In this document: positions 31,010 through 40,077 of the stretch, in pieces
Position numbering within the stretch: position 1 is the stretch's first letter
Layout of the letters: each line of letters starts with the position of its first letter
Assembly: GCA_017983795.1 (NCBI GenBank)
Contig: JAGOAS010000022.1
Coordinates: forward strand, 1-64,000
Direction: 5' to 3'
DNA length: 64,000 nt
From: Piscinibacter sp.
Lineage (GTDB): Bacteria; Pseudomonadota; Gammaproteobacteria; Burkholderiales; Burkholderiaceae_C
Made by a program: the position numbers and the translations under genes
The notes under the pieces: model-generated
Told to the model about the DNA's origin: nothing
The model's database searches: none
The model's input: the letters and a program-made list of their open reading frames with translations, nothing else

Positions 31010-31786
31010 TCAGGAGAACTTGGAGAAATCCGGCTTGCGCTTCTGGAAGAAGGCCTGGAAGGCTTCCATCGCCTCCGGGCTGCGCAGGCGCGCGCTGAAC
31101 AGTTCGCCTTCGATGGCGATGGCCTTCAGCACGTCGTCGGTACCGGCGCGGCGCAGCAGCTTCTTGGTCTCGCGCACCGCGCCCGGCGGCAGCGCGTTGA
31201 AACGCTCGGCCACGCGCCGCGCGTGGTTGACCACCTCGCCGGCCGGCAGCACGGCGTTGGCGATGCGCGCCTCCACCGCCTCCTCGGGCGTGAACGGGTC
31301 GCCCAGCAGCAGCTTCTCGGCCGCCTTGACGTTGCCGAGCAGGCGCGGCACCACCAGGCTGGAGGCGAACTCCGGCACCAGGCCGAGGCTGACGAAGGGC
31401 ATCGCCAGGCGCGCCTCGTCGGAGACGTAGACCAGGTCGCAATGCAGCAGCAGCGTCGTGCCGATGCCGATGGCCGCGCCGGTGACGGCCGCCACCACCG
31501 GCTTGTCGATGCCCACCAGCGCGCGCATGAACTGGAACACCGGCGAATCGGCCGAGCCGCTGCCCGAGCCGGGCGGGCGGCTCATGAAGTCCTCGATGTC
31601 GTTGCCGCTGGTGAAGATGCCGGGCTGGCCGGTGATCAGCACCGCGCGCACCGCCGGGTCGGCCTGCGCCGCGGCGAGCGCGTCGGCCATGGCCTGGTAC
31701 ATGGCCACGGTCAGCGCGTTCTTCTTCTCGGGGCGGGCGATCTCGATGGTGGCCACGCCGTTCAGCGTCGCGGTCTTGATGCTCAT
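31010..31786 (-). CDS. Enoyl-CoA hydratase/isomerase family protein
   Basis: 258 residues, crotonase superfamily. Oxyanion-hole segments are GIFTSGNDIEDF and AVTGAAIGIGTTLLLHCDLVY; the Glu in LGLVPEFASS is the usual acid/base position of the hydratase/isomerase group. The start at 31786 has an AAGGAG site and overlaps the preceding hydrolase stop by 4 bp. Probable role: hydration or double-bond isomerisation of acyl-CoA in beta-oxidation. Confidence 0.9.
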   Translation of the reverse strand: MSIKTATLNGVATIEIARPEKKNALTVAMYQAMADALAAAQADPAVRAVLITGQPGIFTSGNDIEDFMSRPPGSGSGSADSPVFQFMRALVGIDKPVVAAVTGAAIGIGTTLLLHCDLVYVSDEARLAMPFVSLGLVPEFASSLVVPRLLGNVKAAEKLLLGDPFTPEEAVEARIANAVLPAGEVVNHARRVAERFNALPPGAVRETKKLLRRAGTDDVLKAIAIEGELFSARLRSPEAMEAFQAFFQKRKPDFSKFS

Positions 31787-32664
31787 GCGCTTGTCTCCTT
31801 GTGGGTATGGAAGCCGTGCAGCAGCTGCGCGCAGCGCTGCCACAGGGTCGTCTGGAATTGTTCTCGGAAGAAGCCGAAGTGGCCGATGCGGCGCGCCTGC
31901 ACCTCGTGCGGCGCGATGCGCTCGATGCGCCGCGGCGCGTTGGCATAACAGTCGACCAGCACGCGCGTGCCGCGCTCGGTCATCAGCTCGTCGTCGGTGA
32001 TGGAGAGTGCCACCACCGGGAAGCGCGCCGCCTCGAAGCGCTCGCGCACCGCGTCGCCCTCGGCGCCGACGTGGTAGCGCGGATGCATGCACCAGCGGCG
32101 CCACTGCAGCACCACACCGCGCGGCAGATCGCCGACCTTGCCGAAACGCTTGCCGGGGAAGTAGCCGAACAACGCCGTGCCCAACGGCACCAGCACGTGC
32201 CAGAAATACAGCACGTAGCGGCGCAGCTGCGGCGCGTTGTCGCGCCAGTAGCCGCTGCCCGCGGCCACCGAGAGCAGGCCGGCGAGGCGGTCGCGATGGC
32301 GCAGCAGGCCGGGCAGCTGCGCGCCCAGGCTGTGGCCGATCAGCACGATGGGCAGGCCGCCGGCGCGTTCGGCCAGCGCCTCGATCACCGTGTCCGTGTC
32401 GGCCGCCCAGTCGAACAGGTCGACATCCACCTCACGCAGCGAAGCGCCGGCCGGGCGCGATTCGCCCATGCCGCGGTAGTCGAAGCTGGCGACCACGAAG
32501 CCCTGCCGCGCCAGCCACTCGGCGAACGGGCGGTAGTAGTCCTGCCGCACGCCCATCGCGCCGCCGATCAGCACCGCGCCGCGCTGCGGCGTGCCGTCGT
32601 CGGGCGCGAAGAAGCGAACCGCCAGCGGCGTGCCGTCGGCCGCGGCGAGCGTGGTGGCGTTCAT
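31783..32664 (-). CDS. Alpha/beta hydrolase (serine aminopeptidase-like)
   Basis: 293 residues. SFDYRGMGES motif, nucleophile elbow GHSLGA, Asp in LSITDDELMT and His in RIGHFGFFRE give a complete candidate triad. No signal peptide. Placement between thiolase (13 bases away) and enoyl-CoA hydratase (4-bp overlap) suggests it supplies or clears fatty acyl esters or thioesters, but no substrate is evident from sequence. Confidence 0.82.
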   Translation of the reverse strand: MNATTLAAADGTPLAVRFFAPDDGTPQRGAVLIGGAMGVRQDYYRPFAEWLARQGFVVASFDYRGMGESRPAGASLREVDVDLFDWAADTDTVIEALAERAGGLPIVLIGHSLGAQLPGLLRHRDRLAGLLSVAAGSGYWRDNAPQLRRYVLYFWHVLVPLGTALFGYFPGKRFGKVGDLPRGVVLQWRRWCMHPRYHVGAEGDAVRERFEAARFPVVALSITDDELMTERGTRVLVDCYANAPRRIERIAPHEVQARRIGHFGFFREQFQTTLWQRCAQLLHGFHTHKETSA

Positions 32665-32677
32665 GGCGCCGCCGCGC

Positions 32678-33877
32678 TCAGACGCGCTCGATGATGCCTG
32701 CGGCGCCCTGCCCCATGCCCACGCACATCGTGACCATGCCGTACTTCAGGTTGCGGCGGCGCAGCGCATGCACCACGGTCGCCGCGCGGATCGCGCCGGT
32801 GGCGCCCAGCGGGTGGCCGAGCGCGATCGCGCCGCCCATCGGATTGACCTTGGCGGCATCCAGGCCGACGCTGTTGATCACCGCCAGCGCCTGCGCGGCG
32901 AAGGCTTCGTTCAGCTCGATCCAGCCCAGGTCGTCGAGCTTCAGTCCGGCCGCGCGCAGCGCCGCAGGAATCGCCTCGATCGGGCCGATGCCCATGATCT
33001 CGGGCGGCACGCCGCGCGCCGCGAAGCTGACGAAACGAGCGAGCGGCTTCAAGTCGAACTGCTTGACGGCCTTCTCGGAGGCGAGGATCAGCGCACCGGC
33101 GCCGTCGCTGGTCTGCGAGCTGTTGCCGGCGGTGACGCTGCCCTTGGCGGCGAATACCGGCTTGAGCTTGGCGAGACCCTCCAGCGAGGTGTCGGGGCGC
33201 GCGCCTTCGTCGAGGTTGACGGTGCGCGTCTTGATGCTCACCTCACCCGTGGCCAGGTTCGGGAAGCGCTCGACGATTTCCACCGGCGTCATCTCGTCGG
33301 CGAACTCGCCGGCCGCCATCGCGGCCAGCGCCTTCTGGTGCGAGGCCAGCGCGAAAGCGTCCTGCGCCTCGCGCGTGACCTTCCACTGCGCTGCCACCTT
33401 CTCGGCGGTCAGGCCCATGCCGTAGGCGATGCCGACGTTCTCGTCCTTGGCGAAGATCGCCGGGTTGAACGAGGGCTTGTTGCCGCCCATGGGCACCATG
33501 CTCATCGACTCGGCGCCGCCGGCGATCATCACGTCGGCCTCGCCGACGCGGATGCGATCGGCCGCCATCTGCAGCGCGGTCAGGCCCGAGGCACAGAAGC
33601 GGTTGACGGTGACGCCGCCGACGGTGTTGGGCAGCCCCGCCAGCAGCATGGCGACGCGCGCCATGTTGGTGCCCTGCTCCCCTTCCGGGAACGAGCAGCC
33701 GATGATGGCGTCCTCGATCGCCTTCGGGTCCAGCGTCGGCACCTGCCTGAGCGCGCCCTGCACCGCGGCGACCAGCAGGTCGTCCGGCCGGGTGTTCTTG
33801 AAATAGCCCCGGCCCGACTTGCCGATCGGCGTGCGGGTGGCGGCAACGATGTAGGCGTCTTGCACTTGCTTGGTCAT
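32678..33877 (-). CDS. fadA: Acetyl-CoA C-acyltransferase (3-ketoacyl-CoA thiolase)
   Basis: 399 residues, full-length thiolase. Catalytic Cys95 in NRFCASGL, then GGAESMSMVPMGG, NEAFAAQ, GHPLGATGA (His) and the second Cys in MCVGMGQG. It cleaves 3-ketoacyl-CoA to acetyl-CoA and a shortened acyl-CoA. It follows the FadB-type gene by 25 bases and probably forms the trifunctional-type complex with it. Confidence 0.94.
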   Translation of the reverse strand: MTKQVQDAYIVAATRTPIGKSGRGYFKNTRPDDLLVAAVQGALRQVPTLDPKAIEDAIIGCSFPEGEQGTNMARVAMLLAGLPNTVGGVTVNRFCASGLTALQMAADRIRVGEADVMIAGGAESMSMVPMGGNKPSFNPAIFAKDENVGIAYGMGLTAEKVAAQWKVTREAQDAFALASHQKALAAMAAGEFADEMTPVEIVERFPNLATGEVSIKTRTVNLDEGARPDTSLEGLAKLKPVFAAKGSVTAGNSSQTSDGAGALILASEKAVKQFDLKPLARFVSFAARGVPPEIMGIGPIEAIPAALRAAGLKLDDLGWIELNEAFAAQALAVINSVGLDAAKVNPMGGAIALGHPLGATGAIRAATVVHALRRRNLKYGMVTMCVGMGQGAAGIIERV

Positions 33878-33902
33878 GTGAATCTCCTTGTCGTTGCCGT
33901 GA

Positions 33903-36302
33903 TCAGTTGCGCACCGGCTTGCCGGTCTGCAGCATGCCCATGATTCGCTCTTGCGACTTCGGGTTCTCGAGCAGCGCGCAGAAGTGCTTGCGCTCGAGCG
34001 ACATCAGGTATTCCTCGCTCACCAGCGAGCCGGCCTCGACCTCGCCGCCGCACACCACGTCGGCGATCAGCGCGCTGATGTGGAAGTCGTGCGCGCTGAT
34101 GAAGCCGCCGTCGCGCATATTGGCGAGTTGGCCCTTGATGGTGGCGATGGCGCTGCGGCCGGCCACGGGGATCACCGACTTGGCCGGCGCGCGGTAGCCG
34201 CTGTCGAACATCGCCTTGGCCTGCTGCGTCGCCACGTAGAGCAGTTCGTCCTTGTTCGGCACGATCACGTCGCTCCACAGCAGGTAGCCGAGCTTGCGCG
34301 ACTCGATCGCGCTGGTGCCCACCTTGGCCATCGCGGCATTGGTGAAGCCGTCGGTGAGGAACTTGAAGATGTCGGCATTCGCGTTGCCCGCGGCGGCCAT
34401 CTCGGCAGCGCGGCGCGCGATGTAGGTCAGGCCGCCGGCACCCGGCACCAGGCCCACGCCGACTTCCACCAGGCCCATGTACGACTCCATCGCCGCCACA
34501 CGCTTGCTCGAATAGACGGCGAGCTCGCAACCACCGCCCAGCGCGATGCCGCGGATGGCGCTGATGACAGGAACCTGGGCGTAACGGACGCGCAGCATGA
34601 AGTCCTGGAACTTCTTCAGCTCCGGCGCGATGCCCTTGGCGCCGCTCTTCATGAATACCGGCATCAGCGCCTCGAGGTTGGCGCCGGCCGAGAACACATC
34701 GTCCGGCGACCAGATCACCAGGCCCTTGTAGCCGGCCTCGGCCTTCTCCAGCGCGGTCTGCAGGCCCTCGGCCACGGTCGGGCTGATGAGGTGCAGCTTG
34801 GCGGTGATGCTGGCGATGAGCACCTCGCCGTCCAGCGTCCAGACGCGCACTTCCTCGTTCTTGAACACCTCGGTGCCGGCCGCGAGCGGCGCCACCGCGC
34901 CGGAGCCGGCGACGTTCTCGGGGAAATGCTGGCGCTGGTACACGGCGAGCGCCGGGCGCGGGATGTACTTGCCCTGCTTCGGGCTCCACGAGCCTTCGGC
35001 GGTGTGCACGCCATCGCGGCCGTCGAACACCCAGGCCGGCAGCGGCGCCTTGCACAGCGCCTTGCCGGCGTCGATGTCGGCCTTCACCCATTCGGCCACC
35101 TGCTTCCAGCCGGCCTGCTGCCACAGCTCGAACGGGCCTTGCTGCACGCCGAAGCCCCAGCGCATCGCGAAGTCGACGTCGCGCGCGCAGTCGGCGATGT
35201 CGGCCAGGTGCACCGCGGCGTAGTGGAAGCCGTCGCGCAGGATGGCCCACAGGAACTGCGCCTGCGGGTTCGTGGATTCACGCAGCAGCTTCAAGCGCTC
35301 GGCCGGCGCCTTCTTGAGCATGCGCTCGACGATGGGCTCGGCCTTGCCGCCGGCGGGCACGTAGTCGGCCTTGGCCGGATCCAGGCGCAGGATGTCCTTG
35401 CCGACCTTCTTGTAGAAGCCCGCGCCGCTCTTCTGGCCCAGCGCGCCCTGCTCGATCAGCTTGGCCAGCACCGGCGGCGTGCCGTAGATGGGGAAGAAGG
35501 GGTCCGGCGTAGCCTTGTCATCCCCCAGGTTGTCCTGCAGCGTCCGGATGACGTGCGCCATGGTGTCCAGGCCCACCACGTCGGCGGTGCGGAAGGTGCC
35601 GCTGGACGCGCGGCCGAGCTTCTTGCCGGTCAGGTCGTCGACGACGTCGTAGCTCAGGCCGAAGGCCTCGGCTTCCTTGATGGTCGCCAGCATGCCGGCG
35701 ATGCCGACGCGGTTGGCGATGAAGTTGGGCGTGTCCTTGGCGCGCACCACGCTCTTGCCGACCGCGCTCGTCACGAAGCTCTCGAGCTGGTCGAGGATCT
35801 CCGGCTTCGTCGTCGGCGTCGGGATCAGCTCGACCAGCGCCATGTAGCGCGGCGGGTTGAAGAAGTGGATGCCGCAGAAGCGCGGCTTGATCTCTTCCGG
35901 CAGCGCCTCGGCGAGCTTGGTGATCGACAGGCCCGAGGTGTTGGAGGCGACGATCGCGTGCGGCGCCACCGCCGGGGCGATGCGCTTGTACAGATCGAGC
36001 TTCCAGTCCATGCGCTCGGCGATGGCCTCGATGATGAGGTCGCATTCCTTGAGCTTGTCGAGGTGCTCCTCGTAGTTGGCCTGCTCGATGAGCGCGGCGT
36101 CCTCGGGAATGCCCAGCGGCGCCGGCTTGAGCTTCTTCAGGGCGTCGATGGCCTTGGTGACGATGCCGTTCTTCGGCCCTTCCTTGGCGGGCAGGTCGAA
36201 CAGCACGACCGGCACCTTGACGTTGACCAGATGCGCCGCGATCTGCGCGCCCATCACACCGGCGCCGAGCACGGCCACCTTGCGAACGTTGAATCGATTC
36301 AT
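33903..36302 (-). CDS. 3-hydroxyacyl-CoA dehydrogenase / enoyl-CoA hydratase, reversed-order FadB type
   Basis: 799 residues. The N-terminal part is the 3-hydroxyacyl-CoA dehydrogenase (GAGVMG at 13-18, later HFFNPPRYM and PNFIANRVG), and the C-terminal part (about 500-760) an enoyl-CoA hydratase fold with SAGANLEAL and RGIALGGGCELAVYS. E. coli FadB has the hydratase first; this arrangement is the FadN-like type. It oxidises L-3-hydroxyacyl-CoA and likely hydrates enoyl-CoA. Start fixed at 36302 by the MNRFNVRKVAVLGAG N-terminus. Confidence 0.92.
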   Translation of the reverse strand: MNRFNVRKVAVLGAGVMGAQIAAHLVNVKVPVVLFDLPAKEGPKNGIVTKAIDALKKLKPAPLGIPEDAALIEQANYEEHLDKLKECDLIIEAIAERMDWKLDLYKRIAPAVAPHAIVASNTSGLSITKLAEALPEEIKPRFCGIHFFNPPRYMALVELIPTPTTKPEILDQLESFVTSAVGKSVVRAKDTPNFIANRVGIAGMLATIKEAEAFGLSYDVVDDLTGKKLGRASSGTFRTADVVGLDTMAHVIRTLQDNLGDDKATPDPFFPIYGTPPVLAKLIEQGALGQKSGAGFYKKVGKDILRLDPAKADYVPAGGKAEPIVERMLKKAPAERLKLLRESTNPQAQFLWAILRDGFHYAAVHLADIADCARDVDFAMRWGFGVQQGPFELWQQAGWKQVAEWVKADIDAGKALCKAPLPAWVFDGRDGVHTAEGSWSPKQGKYIPRPALAVYQRQHFPENVAGSGAVAPLAAGTEVFKNEEVRVWTLDGEVLIASITAKLHLISPTVAEGLQTALEKAEAGYKGLVIWSPDDVFSAGANLEALMPVFMKSGAKGIAPELKKFQDFMLRVRYAQVPVISAIRGIALGGGCELAVYSSKRVAAMESYMGLVEVGVGLVPGAGGLTYIARRAAEMAAAGNANADIFKFLTDGFTNAAMAKVGTSAIESRKLGYLLWSDVIVPNKDELLYVATQQAKAMFDSGYRAPAKSVIPVAGRSAIATIKGQLANMRDGGFISAHDFHISALIADVVCGGEVEAGSLVSEEYLMSLERKHFCALLENPKSQERIMGMLQTGKPVRN

Positions 36303-36307
36303 GTTGC

Positions 36308-36742
36308 TCACTCCACTCGGATCCAGGTCTGGTTGCGGAAGAACGGGCCGATGTAGCCGCGCACCTCCAGCTGCTTGCCGCCGTCCAGCGGCTTGAGCCG
36401 CAGGCGGTAGGTCTTGCCGTTGTTGGGGTCGAGGATCTCGCCGCCGGTCCAGACCGACTTGTCCTCGCCATCCTGCTTGGCGTTGCGGATGATGCTCAGG
36501 CCCACGATGGGCTTGCCCTTGCGCTCGTCGCTGCACTTGTCGCAGACGTCGTTCTGCTTGGCCGGATCGAGCAGCTTCTCGATCTTGCCGCCGAGCACGC
36601 CGCCGGCCTCGACGATGCGCACCAGCGACTTCTCGGTCTTGGTCTCGTCGTCGATGGTCTTCCACAGACCCACCGGCGTGGCCTGGGCCAGCGCGGCCGC
36701 GTGCAGGGCGAACGCGGCGATGAGAAAGGTGAGGCGCTTCAT
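36308..36742 (-). CDS. DUF2147 secreted protein
   Basis: 144 residues. A signal peptide (about 1-19, ending AALA/QAT) is followed by a DUF2147 domain: VGLWKTIDDETKTEKSLVRI, GGKIEKLLDPA, GLSIIRNAKQDGE, GGEILDPNNGKTYRLRLK and a C-terminal WIRVE. Probably a small periplasmic beta-barrel lipocalin-like protein. It sits between the acyl-CoA dehydrogenase (2 bases) and the FadB-type gene (5 bases), so it is part of the operon and probably linked to fatty acid or hydrophobic-substrate use. Confidence 0.85.
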   Translation of the reverse strand: MKRLTFLIAAFALHAAALAQATPVGLWKTIDDETKTEKSLVRIVEAGGVLGGKIEKLLDPAKQNDVCDKCSDERKGKPIVGLSIIRNAKQDGEDKSVWTGGEILDPNNGKTYRLRLKPLDGGKQLEVRGYIGPFFRNQTWIRVE

Positions 36743-36744
36743 GA

Positions 36745-38535
36745 TCAGAACAGCGCCTCGTCCATCGCCATCAGCGGCGCCAGGCCGGCGCGGCAGCTGC
36801 GGATCAGGCTGGCCGTTTCGGGCAGCAGCTTGGCGTAGTAGAAGCGCGCCGTCGCCAGCTTGGCGGTGTAGAACGGGTCGCCGCTGTCCTGCTTGGCCAG
36901 CGCCACCTTGGCCATGCGCGCCCAGAAGTAGGCGAACACCAGGTGGCCGCAGACGCGCAGGTAGTCGACCGCGGCGGCGCCCACCTCGTCGGCATTGCCC
37001 ATCGCCTTCATGCCGATCTCGGTGGTCAGCTTGGTGAGCTTGTCGCCCAGCTCGGCCAGCGGGTTGACGAACTCCTGCAGCGCCTCGTTGGTGCCTTCGT
37101 CCTCGACGAACTCCTGCACCAGCTTGCCGAACTTCTTCAGCTTCTTGCCGTTGTCGCCCAGCACCTTGCGACCCAGCAGGTCGAGCGACTGGATGGTGTT
37201 GGTGCCCTCGTAGATCATGTTGATGCGCGCATCGCGCACGAACTGCTCCATGCCCCATTCGCGGATGTAGCCGTGGCCGCCGAACACCTGCATGCAGTGC
37301 GAGGTGGCGATCCAGGCGTTGTCGGTGAAGAAGGCCTTGACGATGGGCGTGACCAGCGCAACGAGATCCGCGCATTCCTTGCGCTCGTCCTCGTCGTCGC
37401 TGCCGAGTTCCTTGTCGAGCATCAGCGTGGTCCACATCGCCAGCGCGCGGCCGCCCTCGGCATAGGCGCGCGCGGTCAGCAGCATCTTGCGCACGTCGGG
37501 ATGCACGATGATGGCGTCGGCCGGCTTGTCGGGGTTCTTGGGGCCCGACAGCGCACGCATCTGGATGCGGTCCTTCGCATAGGCCACCGCGTTCTGGTAG
37601 GCCACTTCGGTCAGGCCGAGCGACTGCATGCCCACGCCCAAGCGCGCGGCGTTCATCATCACGAACATCGCCTGCAGGCCCTTGTTGGGCTCGCCCACCA
37701 GCGTGCCGATCGCGCCCTCGAGCACGATCTGCGCGGTGGCGTTGGCGTGGATGCCCATCTTGTGCTCGAGCGCGGCGCAGAACACGCCGTTGCGCGCGCC
37801 GATCGAGCCGTCGGCATTCGGCAGAAACTTGGGCACCACGAACAACGAGATGCCCTTGCTGCCGGCCGGCGCGTCCGGCAGGCGCGCCAGCACCAGGTGC
37901 ACGATGTTCTCGGCCAGGTCGTGTTCGCCGGCGGAGATGAAGATCTTCTGGCCGGTGATCTTGTAGCTGCCGTCGGCCTGCGGCTCGGCCTTGGTGCGCA
38001 GCAGGCCGAGATCGGTGCCGCAATGCGGCTCGGTCAGGCACATGGTGCCGGTCCAGTGGCCGCTGGTCAGCTTGGGCAGGTACAGCGCCTTCTGCTCGGC
38101 CGAGCCGTGCGCGTGCAGGGCCTCGTAGGCGCCGTGCGACAGGCCCGGGTACATGGTCCAGGCCTGGTTGGAGGAGTTGAGCATCTCGTAGAAGCTCTGG
38201 TTCACCACGTGCGGCAGGCCCTGGCCGCCGTAGGCCGGATCGCAGCTCAGCGCCGGCCAGCCGCCCTCGACATACTTGGCGTAGGCCTCCTTGAAGCCCT
38301 TGGGCGCCTTGACCTCGTGCGTCGCCTTGTCGAGCGTGCAGCCCTCGGCGTCGCCGCTCTGGTTGAGCGGCGCGATCACCTCGGCGGCGAACTTGCCGCC
38401 TTCCTCCAGCACCGCGTTGATCGTGTCGGCGTCGATGTCGGCATGGGCCGGCAGCAGCTTCAACTCGTCGACGACGTTGAGCACCTCGTGCAGGACGAAG
38501 CGCATGTCGCGCAGGGGCGGGGTGTAGGTGGGCAT
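36745..38535 (-). CDS. Acyl-CoA dehydrogenase, long C-terminal form
   Basis: 596 residues, FAD-dependent. The sequence shows MCLTEPHCGTDLGLLRTKAEP (FAD/substrate segment) and the catalytic region NMIYEGTNTIQSLDLLGRKVL with the Glu, then the C-terminal extension of the about 600-residue class. It introduces the 2,3 double bond in acyl-CoA. Start at 38535 gives MPTYTPPLRDMRFVLHEV, a typical N-terminus, with a GGAGAG site upstream. Confidence 0.93.
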   Translation of the reverse strand: MPTYTPPLRDMRFVLHEVLNVVDELKLLPAHADIDADTINAVLEEGGKFAAEVIAPLNQSGDAEGCTLDKATHEVKAPKGFKEAYAKYVEGGWPALSCDPAYGGQGLPHVVNQSFYEMLNSSNQAWTMYPGLSHGAYEALHAHGSAEQKALYLPKLTSGHWTGTMCLTEPHCGTDLGLLRTKAEPQADGSYKITGQKIFISAGEHDLAENIVHLVLARLPDAPAGSKGISLFVVPKFLPNADGSIGARNGVFCAALEHKMGIHANATAQIVLEGAIGTLVGEPNKGLQAMFVMMNAARLGVGMQSLGLTEVAYQNAVAYAKDRIQMRALSGPKNPDKPADAIIVHPDVRKMLLTARAYAEGGRALAMWTTLMLDKELGSDDEDERKECADLVALVTPIVKAFFTDNAWIATSHCMQVFGGHGYIREWGMEQFVRDARINMIYEGTNTIQSLDLLGRKVLGDNGKKLKKFGKLVQEFVEDEGTNEALQEFVNPLAELGDKLTKLTTEIGMKAMGNADEVGAAAVDYLRVCGHLVFAYFWARMAKVALAKQDSGDPFYTAKLATARFYYAKLLPETASLIRSCRAGLAPLMAMDEALF

Positions 38536-38561
38536 GGGCTCGACTCTCCAGGGACGGGGAT

Positions 38562-39245
38562 TCAGGAACGCACCGCGCGCGCACTGGCGGCGCGCTTGCG
38601 GGCGGGGGATTTGTCTTCGAGCACGCCGGGCACGGCGTAGTTCTCGAGCACGCGCAGGAAAGCGATCCGGGCGCGCTCGACCGCGCCGGGGTGGCGCATG
38701 AAGCGGGCGTCGTGGTGCAGCGCGAGGATCAGGCCGTGCACCTCGAACAGCATCTGCGCCGGGTCGGTGTCGGGCTTGAGGTGGCCCGCCTCGACGCCCA
38801 TGCGGATGGCACGCTCGAGGGCGTCCTGCCAGGTCTGCACCATGGTGACCAGCGCATCGCGCACCGGGCCGGGCCGGTCGTCGAACTCGACCGCGCCGCT
38901 GATGTAGATGCAGCCCGAGTCGATCTCCACCGCGACGCGGCGCACCCAGTTCTCGAACAGCGCGCGCAGGCGCGGCAGGCCGCGCGCCTCGCGCAGCGCC
39001 GGGTAGAAGACCTCTTCCTCGAACTTGTGGTGGTACTCGCGCACCACCGCGATCTGCAACTCGTCGCGCGAGCCGAAGTGGGCGAAGACGCCCGACTTGC
39101 TCATGCCCGTCACCTCGGCGAGCGCGCCGATCGACAACCCCTCCAGGCCCATGTGCGCAGCCAGCGTCAGCGCCGCGTCCAGGATGGTGGCGCGGGTCTG
39201 CTGGCCCTTGTGCAGCGTTCGAGCGGGAATCGGTGTCTCGGCCAT
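38562..39245 (-). CDS. TetR family regulator of the lipid-degradation genes
   Basis: 227 residues. DNA-binding helix-turn-helix SIGALAEVTGMSKSGVFAHFGSRDELQ near residues 40-65, then a ligand-binding helical bundle. It ends 26 bases upstream of the acyl-CoA dehydrogenase start on the same strand, and a 12-bp perfect palindrome lies 22 bases upstream of its own start. The natural inducer is likely an acyl-CoA, by analogy with TetR repressors of beta-oxidation genes; this is inference. Confidence 0.88.
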   Translation of the reverse strand: MAETPIPARTLHKGQQTRATILDAALTLAAHMGLEGLSIGALAEVTGMSKSGVFAHFGSRDELQIAVVREYHHKFEEEVFYPALREARGLPRLRALFENWVRRVAVEIDSGCIYISGAVEFDDRPGPVRDALVTMVQTWQDALERAIRMGVEAGHLKPDTDPAQMLFEVHGLILALHHDARFMRHPGAVERARIAFLRVLENYAVPGVLEDKSPARKRAASARAVRS

Positions 39246-39267
39246 CGGGGAGGCGGGGCGATAAAAC

Positions 39268-39279
39268 GAACGATCGTTC
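39268..39279. promoter_or_regulatory. Perfect palindrome, probable TetR operator
   Basis: GAACGATCGTTC reads identically on both strands, in the gap upstream of tetR. A second perfect palindrome, TTCTGCAGAA, lies at 39282-39291. The spacing of 12 bases and the location suit a TetR-family operator giving autoregulation and control of the downstream genes. Confidence 0.6.
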
Positions 39280-39407
39280 TATTCTGCAGAAAACCGCGCC
39301 GGCGCGCCCAACAGCCCTGCGGAATTTCTAGGCATTCGCCCCTAGAGCCGCCCCGTCATGCCCGTGACTTGAGCGGAACGCCGCGGATGCGCTACGCTCG
39401 ACGGGCC

Positions 39408-39965
39408 ATGGAAGTGTTGCAACTCGACGTTTCCGGAAGACCGCAGGCGTGGATCTCGGCCAAGGAGGCCGCCGTCCTCTACGCCAGCGATGGCGTGGCC
39501 TGGACGCTGGGCGACACCTTCTACGTGCTGCGCGGCGGCGTGCAGCGCCGCACCGGGCTGCAGAGCCGCATCGAGGTGCATCCCATCATCGCCGTGCGCG
39601 GCGCGATCCCGAGCAAGGCCTGGCGCCAGACGCCGGCGCTGTCCAACCCCAAGCTGTTCGCGCGCGACCGCCAGGTCTGCGCCTACTGCGGCCACCACCT
39701 GCACCTCGACGAGCTGACGCGCGAGCACATCGTGCCGACCTCGCGCGGCGGGCTGGACAGCTGGATGAACTGCATCACCGCCTGCCGGCCCTGCAACGGC
39801 CGCAAGGGCAACCGCCTGCCCGAAGAAGCCCACATGGGCCTGCTCTACCTGCCCTACGTGCCCAGCCTGCACGAGGACATGATCCTGCGCGGCCGGCGCA
39901 TCCTGGCTGACCAGATGGAGTTCCTGCTCGCCAGCGTGCCGCGCAGCAGCCGCCTGCATGCCTGA
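39408..39965 (+). CDS. HNH endonuclease
   Basis: 185 residues. Zinc-binding cysteines Cys91-x2-Cys94 (CAYC) and Cys126-x2-Cys129 (CRPC) flank the HNH core: REHIVPTSRGG with His107, Asn121 in MNCITAC and Asn130 in PCNGRKGNR. This is the solo chromosomal HNH family widespread in proteobacteria, with a conserved N-terminal region (AWISAKEAAVLYASD); its role is not established. Start: ATG at 39408 giving MEVLQLDVSG. Confidence 0.88.
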   Translation: MEVLQLDVSGRPQAWISAKEAAVLYASDGVAWTLGDTFYVLRGGVQRRTGLQSRIEVHPIIAVRGAIPSKAWRQTPALSNPKLFARDRQVCAYCGHHLHLDELTREHIVPTSRGGLDSWMNCITACRPCNGRKGNRLPEEAHMGLLYLPYVPSLHEDMILRGRRILADQMEFLLASVPRSSRLHA

Positions 39966-40077
39966 GGACAAGCTTCTTTACATCCCGGCGCGGAACTGCC
40001 GGGCGTAGAGTGACACCCACCGGTCAACGCGCACGCCCGAGCAGGCGTTTCGCTGCCTGTATCTCCCGGAGTTCTCC

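Noticed and set aside
33951-36356. Plus-strand open frame of 801 codons
   Set aside because: Antisense to the FadB-type gene, which is well conserved.
39984-40003. CCCGGC-N8-GCCGGG inverted repeat between the HNH gene and lipoprotein gene
   Set aside because: Short GC-only stem with no T-run; expected by chance in this composition.
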